Shown: one piece after another, positions 36,320 through 49,278 of the stretch
Layout of the letters: every line of letters begins with the position of its first letter
Numbering within the stretch: position 1 is the first letter of the stretch
From: Marthasterias glacialis
Lineage: Eukaryota > Echinodermata > Asteroidea > Forcipulatida > Asteriidae
Assembly: GCA_911728455.2 (NCBI GenBank)
Contig: OU452223.1
Coordinates: 17,107,802-17,171,801 of the forward strand
DNA length: 64,000 bases
Reading direction: 5' to 3'
Made by a program: the position numbers and the translations under genes
The notes under the pieces: generated by a model
Databases searched by the model: none
Seen by the model: the letters and a program-made list of their open reading frames with translations, nothing else
What the model was told of the DNA's origin: nothing

Positions 36320-36684
36320 TTAATCATGGAGCGCCGTTAGGAACTGAGAGTCAACTGCCAAAACATTTTTAACAAGTATAGCGCGAGGAGGTCAGCGCCG
36401 CTGTCAAACCGAACCACGTGTATTTTGACACTTTTTTGTGATTATTTACATCTCTAAACTAGGTATAACTGGAAATCTTATTTCCAACACTAATAAAACA
36501 AACGTTTGCATCTTAATACAAACTTACAGTGTTGTAGAGTAGGTAGCGTGCTGCCAAAGGAGTCCACCATAGCTTTAAGGTGGTGATTTCCTGGAGCTAT
36601 TAAACATAGAATGGAGATTTCACCCGCGTGAGTTGACGCAATAATCATCAACTCCCTCAAGTCACTCATTGTCTCAAGGGGGAT
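36320..36684. other. No recognisable gene
   Basis: Intergenic spacer. Confidence 0.4.
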
Positions 36685-36723
36685 CTGATGATGCGTTGCC
36701 AAGACAACGAGAGTGAAACGTCG
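36685..36723 (+). ncRNA. Candidate hammerhead-like motif with CTGATGA and GAAA boxes
   Basis: CTGATGA (36685-36691) is followed by a possible stem II (CGTTG paired with CAACG) and then GAAAC (36715-36719). These are the two invariant boxes of a hammerhead ribozyme in the right order. Stem III and the cleavage triplet are not convincing, so activity is doubtful. A reversed partner motif lies at 36933-36973. Confidence 0.3.
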
Positions 36724-36932
36724 ATTTAATTTCTTTTTATTACCTTTTACTTCCAAGTCATTTTTTTCTTCAAATAAAGTACCCAGTTAAGTTTTTAATG
36801 AAAATGCAATTTACAGGTGAAGTTAAGCTTTGCACGTGGGTAAAGTAATATTGCCAACTAGTTAGCGGGTGACAATCATGTGCAAGTAATCTCTTCTCCT
36901 CGGTAGAAGCAGTAGTTCTGAAGGGTGAGATA

Positions 36933-36973
36933 GGTCTCGACGTTTCGACCATTACACTCTGCTTGTCTTCCGG
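36933..36973 (-). other. Hammerhead-like stem-loop motif (degenerate)
   Basis: The minus strand gives GGAAGACAAG, a weak hairpin, GGTCGAAACGTCGAGACC. It has the same right-hand sequence (CGAAACGTCGAGACC) as the other copies in the window. Confidence 0.28.
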
Positions 36974-38990
36974 GGTAAATTAGTTTCTTCATTACAATCA
37001 AAGCTGTGCAAGCTTCTCCGGTGCTTGATATCACTTCTTTTCAGATTGAAACTGATAAATTGTTTTTATTTGTTTAGATTTTCTGTAAATCTCTAAAAAC
37101 CAACAGCGGTAAACCGCCAATAACAAAAAAGGATTACAATTTAAAATTCTAAATAGAGCTCAATTTACAAAAACGATTACACATAGTTATAAAAGGTTTC
37201 ATGTAGATGGAACCCCGCTTCCCTTTAAACTTGTTCTCGGTTTTCTTCCCGTTTCTGATTGCTCTAATAATTGCACCGTTCTTCGTCAAATCGCTGCTAT
37301 ATTCTTAATAAAATTTTGACAAAAAAAATAATGCAAACGTAATGGAAAAACCGCCAAGTATTCAATTTTGAATCTATTCAAGTAAGCTAATGGCCTCGTC
37401 GGTTATTTAGAAAACATGCACTTTCCATACGGGGCTTCAAACATGCGGACAGAGCCCAGGCCGGAGTCCATGCCAGAAGCCGTTGTTTTGAAAAGGGCAG
37501 ATATAGCTCTATGACAATGAACAAGGGTCTATATGGGACGACCATCCTTATTAATTTTATGGGATCCTTAAAAAATAATTTTATTGCAGTATGTCATGTA
37601 GTGATAGACAGTAAGTAAGACTGCCCTTATTGAGGAAATAATATTTATTAATATTTAAGATAAAACTCGAAACGAAAACCCGACGGCGGTTTGAAAGATA
37701 ACCACACGAAACGAAAAACCGACGGCGGTTTGACAAAATAACCGCACGATAGTGCAATGTGTATGAGTTATTTGAAACTGTGTGAAAATATTCTTATTGA
37801 TTTCAAAATGTGCAAAGTCTAATATTGGAACAGCTCGCCAAAATAAAGAGTACTTTTGGGAAAAGTGTCGGTGTCGAGCTACGTGCGTGTCACCGAAACC
37901 AAAATGATTGCGCAACGTGAACGTCAGAAGTGCTGTTTCTATTTCACGCCAGTTGAATATATGCGATGTTCATTTGCTTGCTGCAATTACACTGAAGATA
38001 GTTTCTACCCATTTACGATCAGAAGAGAGTATTAGGTTTCTGATCTGTTTACTGGAATATGAATAGGTGGTTTTCACAAAGTCTTTACCACTATTTAAAA
38101 AAAAATAAAGAAAGAAAAAATAATGTTGGCAAATCACTGATATTCTTATTGGAAACTGTTATTTATGACAGTCAATATAAAAGTCAAGTTGAGTACTTCA
38201 GAGAGCAGAAGGGTTGTTAATATTAAAATTAATGATACTAAATATAATGTTTCAAAACTAATCGAGGCCATCAATGCTTAGCAAGTGATCGTACTTTGCT
38301 TATAAAGCCAAACGTATTTCTTGCCGGTTAGCCTATTAATTTTAACAGATTTACAGGTGCCGAATTCGTTTTCCCTGACGTTGTTGGTTTAGCTATACGG
38401 AACGTGCAGCGAATTAATTTTCAACATTGTCAACGAAAAAAAATAATAAATTCTGACAGACTGTACGGTAGACTTTGTCCAGGTCTAGGTATTTGTGATT
38501 TAATTAGTATCGCCTGGGCGTGTTGGCAGGTGCGAAACGACCACGGGCCAACGTCGCGGTGGGCTGGATGCTATACGGCTGGATTTCCGTCTATAGACAG
38601 GGAGTGAAACGCGACAAGCAATACTTGACTAAATCATTCTGATGGGGGTCGATCCACCCCCTCCCCAAAGGACTGTCGCCATTTTTGGACAATAGCATCG
38701 ATTGTGTGTTTATTACAGAGTCAACTAATAACGCACAAGCGATTACGTCCGTATGAGTAGAATATCAATGAAACACCTTGAGGGAAATAATCCGTTCGGG
38801 GAATGACCTCGATAAGTGACGCTACGTTGGAAGTTGACAGGTATATATCACAACCTGTCCCTGCGCTATGTTAAAATTATCATCAAATACAGACCTTCGG
38901 ACGGTTGTGGTTATAAGCCAGTCACCTCGTGCAAGGCGTGTATGACGCCAGACTCTTCCATGATGCCAAAAGTTATGAATACGTCATAGT
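36974..38990. other. No recognisable gene; small tandem duplication
   Basis: Intergenic. At 37668-37748 a ~40-bp segment (CGAAACGAAAACCCGACGGC onward) is present twice in tandem. 37440-37502 resembles one end of the element at 49532-49701 (GAAGCCGTTGTTTTGAAAAG). Confidence 0.45.
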
Positions 38991-39293
38991 GTGCCAGGAA
39001 GAATATCGTAAGGCTGTACGACCTTTTTTCCTGGTGCACAAATTACAACTTTTTGCCCCAGCAGAAGGTCACAAGCAATAACATGGCTCTTTTGAAAAAA
39101 AATAGGGCATGACTGTTGCATATCAGTGTTACTAGAATCACACCCAAGACGTGTTCTATCCATTCCTATGCGGAATTTAACTTTCCTGAATGACCAAACT
39201 TTCAAACCCAGTTTTCTGGAAACGCAATTTTGGACAGTAATTGCTTACGGCCATTTACAGGTCACACTTTCATTACGTCCTTCTTCCGGGCAC
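38991..39293 (+). mobile_element. Inverted-repeat element family G, copy 2
   Basis: Ends read GTGCCAGGAAGAA (left) and TTCTTCCGGGCAC (right). The interior matches the reverse complement of 31455-31700. About 300 bp and non-coding; no clear target duplication. Confidence 0.65.
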
Positions 39294-41224
39294 ATGACAA
39301 CCTCACAAAGTGAGAAATTCAAACATCTGATAACATGTCGAGGACGTAGTGCAGTCTCTCCTTATTGTAATTCCCATTGTGTGCGCATTGTTCGCATCAG
39401 GGGGTCCGTTCACTACATAATGCAAACTTTATAACTTTAAATGTATACGTCATTTATTCCAAGATCGTGAGGTTAATCACTGGTTAGCTTCAGTTTATCA
39501 CCAACTTTAGGTCTAGATTGGTCACTCCATGTTGGACTAAGATAACGTTTGTTTGTTGTTTTTGTTTTACTTTCAAGTTCATACTAAAATGCCGGTAATG
39601 ACCACAGACTTGATCATTCATCATTACTATCTTGAGAAAAACAAAACTCTACTCGACTTGCACAGTCACTGGTCCCCGAACGAACTACATGCCTTATTAA
39701 CGTGCGTGCACACGAACATTTTTTTGAAAACCTTAGACACCAACGTACATTGCTTAAACGTGTAAAGGCAATAATAATACTAATAGTAATGCACTTTAAC
39801 GGGATTCAACGTGTAAAATATGCACTAGAAATGCAGAGTTTATTGGCAGGTTCCCCGACAACAATCAGGACCTTTTGACATCGAAGTCTTTAAAATATTT
39901 TTTTACAAACCCTCATAAAAAAATCACGAGTTTTATCATTCACTGCGTGTACGACTATGTGCAATCAAACCAATCCATAAGTGATTTATTGAGAATGTCT
40001 TCCATGTCATTGACATTTCCTCACATCAATCATTCTTATAGAAACACATAGAAAGGAATATTCGCTGATTATGAAATTGGATATCAGTCTCCAATTGGAG
40101 CAGCACATATCAGCTCAGTCAGGAAACTGACAGGGCCGGGGCCGGAGTGGGTGATTTTAAGAAAGTTCGCTTTGACCCATTTTCACACATGACAGTCCTG
40201 ATTGTTCAATCATGCACATGTTGCCCTTTTCTATGCAAAAAAAGCGAATGATTTGACTTTCATTAGGATGAAAATAATTACAAATCTGCACATATTTTAC
40301 TTGCAGATGCTTTTGGCAGTGTTTCAGTGCATTTATTCTTTCATTTTCGATTCTTTATAATATTGTCAGAAACGAACGCGCACAGATTGTGTGAAAATTT
40401 ATGAAAGTAGTCACTCACATTGGTAATAAGCATGTTCCTTTTGATTCGACGTCGATGGTTTTTCGTACACCCATTAGCCTTTTGGGTATATGGTAGGCAC
40501 TATAGGAGTAAACTGTTCAGTTTGGGCGTATACAGAAAAATATACACAAACCTAATAGTGTCATAGTAGTGTATCCGCCATATCTCAAAATGGCATAGGA
40601 ACTTAGATTGTCTACATTTTTTCTTTTGTTTCTATTTAAACGCTAACCCTCCCAAATCCTTCCAAATTCTCTCCCGGAATTAGGTGTCTAAATGTGGAGG
40701 GTTGAGGACTGTAGGCCCAACAACTGCTTATCACGACACTCGGCCAGAGATATCAACCTCATCGAAGTCCAAACATGTTGGTGTTGAGTGACCATAGAGT
40801 GGAGGGCAGCGGAGGATTGAGGTTGCCTGTAGGCAAGTGGGCCTATAGGGGAGACTCCTATTGTCTGACCATTCAATATCATCCACAGTGGTTTTGATTG
40901 ATATGTATTATGCCAGCCTACAATATATCATGTGATGAATAATATCTACACAGTACACACTCAACCTTCTCACTGTATGACCATTCAATGCCATCCACTA
41001 TATGGCTTTGAATGATAGATACACTATCGTAAGTCAACCTTCATTTTTACTCATGTGGTGGATGTATTATGCACGTTTACAGTTTTGTATGCAGTTCTGT
41101 GCACAGCTGTGCCACCAGAAGAATGGTTTTAAACGGTCAACTCAATGGAAAATGTTACCTACACAAACAAAAAGTTAATGTTGCATGGCCCGATTTTTGC
41201 CAAAGTTAATTTTGCTTTTACATT
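39294..41224. other. No recognisable gene
   Basis: About 1.9 kb of intergenic DNA. A short local repeat is visible (TGACCATTCAATATCATCCA at about 40867 and TGACCATTCAATGCCATCCA at about 40978). Confidence 0.42.
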
Positions 41225-41395
41225 TATTTTCTCTGAACGAATTTGGATAGATGATGCTGTTTCAAAACGAAAAACAAACACAAAGTTTAGCATATGCCAC
41301 AGACAATGCACACAATGCATGTAACATACAAAATTGTTTGTAAATGGCTGATGGCCTTAAATTAGTGGCGGGATCCCGACAATAACTCATTTGTA
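41225..41395 (+). repeat. Interspersed repeat family R, copy 3
   Basis: CTGAACGAATTTGGATAGAT, GCTGTTTCAAAACGAAAAAC, CATATGCCACAGACAATG and GGCGGGATCCCGACA align with the copy at 35265-35425. Confidence 0.62.
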
Positions 41396-43223
41396 GTTTT
41401 TAACAAACTATACCACTAATCAGAGATGGGTGTTCTTCGTGCAGTGATTTAAATGAAACTCGAAACTGTAACAATAGCTATTTAAAATGTAAATGTAAAT
41501 TTTGGGGTCAAATTGACCAAAAGTGGACGTAGCATCTTTTAACGTTTGTTGGTTTCATTTTAATATGATAAATGAAAATTTGAAATGAATAACCAGCCGC
41601 CATTTTTTCCCCATAGCGGTTCAGATAGGGCTAGTCAGCCGGTAAGAGTTAAAAAAAAAGTTTTGAATAACATTCCTTATTCAATTCAAAATTAATCCTC
41701 TGTTGACAATTTTTAACGTTTAGCCTATAGGCCTAATATAAGAAACTTAATTTTGAGTAGTTGTCTCCTTTATTTATTTTTTTCGATATAGTATGTTTTT
41801 GCCATTTTTTATTATTTTAGTTTGTTGTATTTATTGTCCTTCATGCATTGATGTAAAATAACTTCTGCTGATTTTTTATCCTGTTTAAAGATATTGTAAC
41901 AAATAACAAACAAACGAAAGAATAAATAAATAAATATTGAATAATAATCGAGATACACTTGCGGTTAGGCCAGGTATTATAGTTTTAGTATTTTAGAATT
42001 TGATAAATGAATTATCGTCGCATTTTTACGAAAATTGATTAAATGAAAGAAACTGCTATACAAATTTTCCGTTTCGACACAACTTGCCTTACAGCGCAAT
42101 ATTTTCATCTTTGGATTACAAAATGTTCAATTTTTTTACCTTGTTTATTTTATAACAGGGCCATATTGCAAAACAGCCTATGAGCTGATATATGTATCCT
42201 GTAGAAATATGTTTTAAGGATAAAATAAATGAATAAATAAAAACAAATTAAAAAAAAACAAAAACAAAAAAACTATTTTCTGCGTAGTGAACAACCAATG
42301 CAAGATGAAACCTGTAAACCAAAGGTATTTCATTTCCAATTCCGACTGTTGAGAAATTGTATTAAAAATGTCTTATGAAGTTGCCTCAAAATGAAGTAAC
42401 CTACTTTGTCGTAGAACGTGAGCAATCTGTTTTTGGCTAACCTTTGTCAACAAGCCAAATGACGTACTTAGGCAGTAGCTTTCTTATTGGCTTAATCTAA
42501 TTTTGAGTTTTTGTTTAAATAACTCCACTGTCTTAGGAGCTATTTATAAGAGAGACCGCCATCGTGCGAACACTCAGCACCTTTAATTGAGCTGAACATC
42601 ATGCTAAGCATCTGTATACATAATGCTAAGGGAGGAAAAGAGACCCGCAACACGGCCAAGCGTCCGCGTGGGAATACTGCTAGTCCACCTAAAACACTGT
42701 GTGTAAATACTGGGACTGCGCTCTGACGTGATTAAAAGACAGAAGACAGAAGACAGAAGATCCAGGCGGACCGAAACGCCAGGCCCGATTCTCCTTAAGT
42801 GGAAACCACTTTAGATAAATTATCTACGATAATGACACCTAATGCGGGTGAACACTTCGGGAATTGTTGAGGATGTTTTGACTCTCGGGCACAGGGGGGA
42901 GGGGGTGGTGGCTGACAGTCCGACTGAAGTGCAAACACTGACAGAGACGATTTGGAGGTGAGGGCGAGGGAGCCGCCGGACTACCTTCTGAATAACCTCT
43001 GGCCGTGAGATGAATGAGAAGGGATAGTCTTTAAGACGCAGAAAATGAAAGACTGTTAACAATTGATGTTAGCTGCGTGTCATGGTCAAAATCAAGATCG
43101 CTTTCCACAAATCACGTTTTAATTTGGGTAAGGAGACGCACGTTACATCCCATCAATTCCCATTGATCAATCACTCCGTTACGGGTACACTATACTTTAT
43201 TCAGGCAGATTTTTTAGCGGACA
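41396..43223. other. No recognisable gene
   Basis: AT-rich intergenic DNA. A short trinucleotide-like repeat (AGACAGA) occurs at about 42741-42760. Confidence 0.42.
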
Positions 43224-43342
43224 TGTTTGAATGAATCAAAAAAGTAATAGCTTCTGCAAATTGGTCAGCAACCAAAATGGAACGTGTTTGAATGAATGAA
43301 CAAAGTTATACCTCTTGCAAATTGGTCACCAACCAAAATGGA
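43224..43342 (+). repeat. ~61-bp tandem duplication
   Basis: GTTTGAATGAAT..GCAAATTGGTCAGCAACC..AAAATGGA is present twice in tandem (43224-43281 and 43285-43342) with about 10% differences. Confidence 0.85.
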
Positions 43343-43760
43343 GGTATGGAAATGCAAACAGTGGTAATGGCCTCACTTTCGATCCCAGCAGACTTTTTCT
43401 CTGATACTAAAATGACGACCCAGGTAATAAAGAGATTGTAGTGTTGAGGTCATGCATTTGTAATGCTACAAACTACCAGACTTATTTTTCATCGGATCAA
43501 AATTTAGATGACAAGTTGAAGTATAATACTTTATCACTTTTGAGGTTGCGATGTGACAGCATCGTGGTTTGTCTTGAGGACTACAAGTCCTCTGTGATCT
43601 CAAGTACACCAACACAGGAAATCAATGAGTGCCAAACCAGGGAAACCCTCGTTAATCTATGCATGAGAACCGGCAATCTGTAATAAATCCAAGTCCTCAT
43701 GGGTGATCAAAAGGTGTGTTTTTAATCAGCACCTACGGATTTACAAAGAAGCAAACCTGC

Positions 43761-43860
43761 CCGAATTGGCGGCCACGGCTAGTTCAACATGGGTTGAAGT
43801 ATAGGCTGCCCTGGCAACACCTTTAGCAACAGACACAGCCGCAACAAGCCATCAGTTCGA
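43761..43860. mobile_element. Short palindromic MITE, family P copy 5 (degraded)
   Basis: The left end, CCGAATTGGCGGCCACGGCT, matches the 27131 copy. The centre (GGCTGCC..GCAACACCTTTAGCAAC) is an inverted version of CTAAGGGTGTTGC. The right end (ATCAGTTCGA) is eroded. Confidence 0.5.
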
Positions 43861-44533
43861 ACACCGCTGTGTGTTCCAGCTCATGGACAAGGGAAAAAGT
43901 GGAGAAGGGAAAAAAATGGATTACCGGCAATCATGCAAATGTCTTCTCCTTTGTTAACGAGACATCATTTTCAGAAAAACGTTTGCTTTTAAGTGTTTGA
44001 AAATATTGTTACATTTCATTCATACAAAGATTTGGATGGTAAAACTGCAGAGATTGTTGCTTCCTGTCACTAAAAGCTCACGTCGTATACATTTTTAATA
44101 ACCCATTATGAGTTATAGTCACTTTGACACTTAAGTGAACTGTATATATACAGTGTTTTACAACCATCATATTCCGATGCTTCAATGTTCAAGTACTTTG
44201 AATGTAAACTGTTGGGATGGTAAATTACCTTCTTTGACAAACAGATGGCGGTGATTAGGAAGCTAAGAACGGTGAGCTAAAACCTACCATAAATATTATT
44301 TCGCCTGAACGCGGCCCCACTTTCATCGCCACATTTCCCCCTCTTTTGCGGTCTTTAAATTTCTGAAGGGATATCACTCGTGGAAAAAAGTGTCGTTTTC
44401 TGTATTAAGTGTCTGGAATGGACTCAAAATTCACGACCGTCGATGATGGAGAGTTCAAATTACATAGTTCACATTAAGAGATCCTATACAAAATGAACAA
44501 TAGTCGATTTGAATATAAAATCACTTTTTTTTT
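43861..44533. other. No recognisable gene
   Basis: Intergenic spacer. Confidence 0.4.
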
Positions 44534-44991
44534 CATTTAAAATCACTCATTAAAGTAATTAATGACTTATTACGTCTTTTTCATTGGCTCCATTTCTGTT
44601 TCACGTTTTTATTGGTATTATCTAATGATAGACGTTTAGTTTCTTTTTGAAAATAAATCCAGTCTCAGTAAATGAAACCTTCATCGGGAATTGACTAGAG
44701 AAACATTTTTCTTTCCTTTTTTGAAAAAGTGCTGTGAACTTTTGAATATCAATTAGTTTTCAAAATCAGACATTTTTGCATTTAAAATCACTCAATAAAG
44801 TAATTAATGACTTTTACGTCTTTTTATTGGCTCCGTTTCCGTTTCGCAATTTATTGGTATTTTATCTAATGATAGACATTAGTTTCTTTTTATAAATAAA
44901 TCCAGTCTCAGTAAATGAAACCTTCATCAGGAATGGACTAGAGAAACATTTTTCTTTCCTTTTTTGAAAAAGTGCTGTGAACTTTGATATC
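44534..44991 (+). repeat. ~245-bp direct tandem duplication
   Basis: 44534-44750 and 44779-44991 are near-identical direct copies, starting CATTTAAAATCACTCA and ending AAGTGCTGTGAACTTT with TATC. Small indels and substitutions (a few per cent) show a fairly recent local duplication. It is non-coding. Confidence 0.9.
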
Positions 44992-46068
44992 TTAGCATAG
45001 CACCGATTTTAAAATGAGCCCTGGCAATTGAATTAACAGTCTACGACTTGTTCTTAAAATCAATCACTGATCGGTTTCCCGTACAGGCTTGGTGACTTCG
45101 TTATTGTTATTATTATTTTCATGGCTTATTAAAATTCAAATTTGTTGCAAGAGGCAAAATTGGGTCGAATTGTATATTAACAATAGAATATTTTGAAATA
45201 GTATGGTAAATTCAACAGGCCAGACAAGTTAAAAACATCAAGTTCGCTTTGGGAATCTTTTCTTTTATTACCAGATACTAAAGTATACGTTAATAATAAT
45301 TTAAAATCTTGGAATCAACTGTTTGATTCCAGGGGAGGGTAACGGATTTTCAGAAAGAGGGACGCAAACTCTGAGGGCTAATTTCCTCTAGTTAAACGGG
45401 AAAATTTTAAACGTTAGATGATGCTTTCAGGACATTGTAGAAGTGTTTTAACAGTTATTTTTCCCCTCTTGAAAAAAAGAGATATATAATTTTTTACCGT
45501 TCATTTTGTTTGTCAGTCGGCTGAAATATGGTGGGTGCGCCCACTGCGCCCAACCCTAAATCCGCCACTGACTTCAAAAGCAAAACCAACCCTGCTGAAG
45601 TACACAATTTGTTGCTCATTAACGTGGAGCAAAAAAAGTATTTTTATAAACACGAGCACTGACCCGCGTGTGCAAAGACGTCGTAGAGGCGAGCATAATC
45701 ACATTGAAGAAAAATTTAAAGTCAGTGATTTAATCTTGGACTTGATTAAACCAGATCAAAAGTACCGCTTCCCTCTCTTGTATCACGAACACTTCTTGTT
45801 CTACTTTTTATAAAAACAAAAATACTGTTTCTACTTCGGCAAAGTAAAAGCCTCATTTTAATGGATCTGTAACGCGACTCGATGATTTTGACACGTTTCC
45901 ACCTGAATTGTCACCTGGGGTTGACTAATCAAGACCATAGAAAGAAAAAAAGCGGGAAAGTCTTCTGAACCGCGGAGTGCTGCAACCGATAAAGAGAAAA
46001 TATTGACGTGTAAATTAAACCTGAAACGGATTACTTAACAATGATAAGGCACCGACTATTATGTACGA
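44992..46068. other. No recognisable gene
   Basis: Intergenic; the 92-codon frame at 45535-45813 has no recognisable family. Confidence 0.42.
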
Positions 46069-46079
46069 TGGCCCTGAAA

Positions 46080-46260
46080 GGACATCGCAAATCGCAAATA
46101 TCTTTGCAAATATTAGCGATGTCGCAAATATCTTTGCAAATATCTTTGCAAATATTTGCAAATAACTTTGCAAGTATTTGCGATGTCGCAAATATCTTTG
46201 CAAATATTTGCGATGTCGCGAGTATCTTTGAAAATATTTGCGATGTCGCAAATGTTATCG
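46080..46260 (+). repeat. Left 30-bp array (GCAAATATCTTTGCAAATAT type)
   Basis: Units contain GCGATGTCGC and GCAAATATCTTTGC, each itself an imperfect palindrome. Period 30 bp, roughly 5 to 6 units with some truncated. The 10-residue repeating frames in all phases are artefacts of the period. Confidence 0.88.
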
Positions 46261-46689
46261 CATACTTTGTCGCATACTTTGCATATTTGTTTCGGGCATT
46301 TCTTTAGGAGCTTAGAGTGTCTTAAAGTTGTTTGAGTTCCAGCCTTCATTCCATTATCATATACACTCTGCTGGGTAGTCAGGTGCAGTGTGATTCCTTC
46401 CATATGCGTGCGCGTATAAACATGGTATAAATATACATGTACATCCACTGTATAGTACTACAATTTTGTGTACATACTTTTCACAGTTGTCTTATTTGCT
46501 GATAGTTCTCGTTCAAATATACAAAGATATATGTTTTGTCCTCATGGTTTTCCGTACTTTTCCACACTTTTGCCAACCAGTGACGTTGCAAAAATAGGGT
46601 TTAATACCCACGCGTGGAGGCTGGAACCCAAACAACTTTAAGACACTTTAGGTTCTTGAAGAGAAAAAAACGGCACAAAATTAATATGC

Positions 46690-46950
46690 GAAGTATGCGA
46701 TAATATTGGCGACATCGCCAATGTTTGCTAAGATGTTTGCAAAGATGTTTGCGACATCGTAGATATTTGCAAAAATGTTTGCGACATCGCAAATATTTGC
46801 AAAGATATTTGCGATGTCGCAAATATTTGCAAAGATATTTGCGACATTGCAAATATTTGCAAAGATATTTGCAACATCGCAAATATTATTTGCGCAGACA
46901 TTTGCGACATTGCAAATATTTGCAAAGATATATGCGACTTGCGATGTCCC
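46690..46950 (-). repeat. Right 30-bp array, inverted
   Basis: GCGACATCGCAAATATTTGC followed by AAAGATATTT per unit, about 8 to 9 units, reverse-complementary to 46080-46260. Confidence 0.88.
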
Positions 46951-46960
46951 CTCAGGGCCA

Positions 46961-49006
46961 CCATAATTATGGCCCTTTTCGAAACTACAGCTTTGATTGG
47001 GACTTTCAGTACGAGACTTCAAACAGGCCGCGGACGGTGCCTATAAGCCTAAGAATAAGCCTAAACCGTGGTTTCGATAATAGCCTATCTTTGCTATTTA
47101 ATGCCCGTGTGTGGCAAACCGTAAATGTCTATTATGAAACGGGAAGACTTTTTTCAGCCTTGATTTGGTTCCACTATATGTTGAGTTGGAGAAAAACTCA
47201 CAAAGTTGTATTTTGACGGAATCGCTTTGTTGCTCTGACGAGATAAAAAAAAAATGGTGTCAACTCTACACTTGACGTCTTTGTGAGGATGTAACAGAAA
47301 TCAAACGAACGTTTACTGACATATCCGAATGCACTTAGGGTTGTTACCGTTCCAACATACGCCACTGGTTTACCTGCACGGATTTAATACTTCGATAACG
47401 CGTTCTGGAAATGGGTCCGGGCGTCTCGTGCCACTCACAAGGTCTCATGATTGGACACGCAGGGTTCCCCTTCCGTTTTGCAATTTGTTGCGTTTGTGGT
47501 GTTTTTTAAGGGGGTGGAGAGTTTGGGGTGAGCGTACTTTATGATATTACGAGATGTTGCAATAATGCTGGACCATGCTAATCCGTGTTGGTGCAGGCAA
47601 GATACCAAACAGTACTTTGGCGGTTGGTCAGGACGATTTCAACTTACGGCCGATTTATTTGCTTATTTATTTATTACTTTTACGTATTTATCTACAGTAG
47701 CATTTGTACTCGGAACTGTGGCTGTTTTGTCTCCTTGTTTAGTCCCTTCGATTTTGTCGGCAAAGGTTAGCCAGGTTTAAGGGATTTTGACTGATAAATC
47801 TATCCGTCAGGGTTCCTTATTTTACGTTATGGTTTTAAAACCGTTGCGTTTATGAGTTTATAATGGGCCATAATAAATAATTATGTTACTATGAAAACTA
47901 TCAAATATCATAAAGTGGGGCTCCATTAGGTTAAATTCAGGTTTTTTGCACTAATGTTTTCAATAAACAGAGTCCTTATGTAAGTAGAGGGACTAATTAG
48001 TCTCTAACCCCTCGTTAAAATGGGGGGTAAATTGTCATTTTATTGTCTACTTATTCAAAGCGAAATTTGAAAAATTACGTCATTGGATATCAACAACAAC
48101 TGGGTCTGTACATTCCAAAGATGATTTTATTTTTATTTTGTTTTTTGCGTCAGTCATAAGGTCAAATCCAATGCCGTTTTGATTGAATATCATCGAAGTT
48201 CAGGAATTTACTACAAACATTTCCCCTTACAAATATGCACAGTCCCTTGAAGTGTGACGTTATTGGATATTTTTGGTTGTTGATAAAATTCGCACTAGAA
48301 GAGTACTATTAAATACAATGTCATTTTACACCGTTTTATCGTGAAGTCTTGGAGACTTGTAATTCTGTTTCCACTTCCATAAAAGGACTCTATCGATTGA
48401 GAACTGAGTGCATCACAAAACTGAATTTGACCTTGGAGCCCTTCATTAAATAATGAAGTAAACATTAAACTAATTTGTAATAATGTATGCATGGCCCAAA
48501 TGGAAACCATTTGTAACTCTTCGAGGTTAAAGAAGTGTAATAACTGAGTAAATCATTAGCAATCACGTACCTCCGACTGAAAATGGTTTACCACTGAAGA
48601 GATTTCTCTGAATTCTATAACTGGATATCATCACTTGAGTAGGTCAACCCATATTCCCAGAAACGCATTCAACGCAATTCAACATGTACCGTTTTTCGTG
48701 TGGGACCCGTTAAGTAATAAGCTAGACCAATGCGGAATGGACATCAATGTTAATCCAATCCAACCCAAATTATCAAAACGAAGCCCGAAGTCTATATTAT
48801 GATGAACCCGATACTATTCAGATATACCACGGTAGTACTGCAGCCCAACACTCCTTCTTATGGGGCATTTTAGTGGAGAAATTAAATGGACTGACATTAA
48901 AGGCAGGGCTATAATTAGGGTCAAGCTAAAAATGAGAGTCTGTCTGATCGACGCCAGGGTATCACACATGGCCAGTACAATGATAGCGCGAAAATACTTA
49001 ACATAA
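46961..49006. other. No recognisable gene
   Basis: Two kilobases of intergenic sequence. The 79-codon frame at 47541-47780 has a hydrophobic stretch but no family signature. Confidence 0.42.
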
Positions 49007-49278
49007 ACACTCTTATAACGACCTAGTCAAAATATTGACTGGTTTTCCTAGTTGTTGAAAACTGACTAGAAAATTAGTTAAACTCACGAACATTTGAATA
49101 AATTAACAACGGATTTAGTCATACCAACTAGAAAAAGTAATTGGAGTTATATAAATAACCCTGACAAGAAAAGAACTAGTCTGACTGACTGATTTTCAGT
49201 TGCACCCAGCTGACTCTTAATAGTTAGTCAAATCTAACTGGGTTCTAGTCAAACCTGACTAATGCTTTTTTAGAGTGT
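49007..49278. mobile_element. MITE with ACACTCTWAWAA ends
   Basis: Left end ACACTCTTATAA, right end TTTTTTAGAGTGT. The interior is rich in CTAGTCAAA/ACTAGT words in both orientations. About 272 bp, non-coding. Confidence 0.55.

Larger units (their letters stand above)
46069..46960. mobile_element. Foldback element with inverted 30-bp tandem arrays
   Basis: Inverted ends read TGGCCCTGAAAGGACATCGC at the left and the inverted TGGCCCTGAGGGGACATCGC at the right. Each is followed by an array of a 30-bp unit: 46080-46260 on one arm, 46690-46950 inverted on the other. The unique centre (46261-46689) has no gene. No target duplication was found. It has the same architecture as the two 21-bp-array transposons (unique end, subterminal tandem array, inverted) but unrelated sequence. 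Confidence 0.82.

Noticed and set aside
46601..47216. Several overlapping frames with 10-residue repeats, up to 163 codons
   Set aside because: Produced by the 30-bp array of the foldback element; open in many phases on both strands, no domain.
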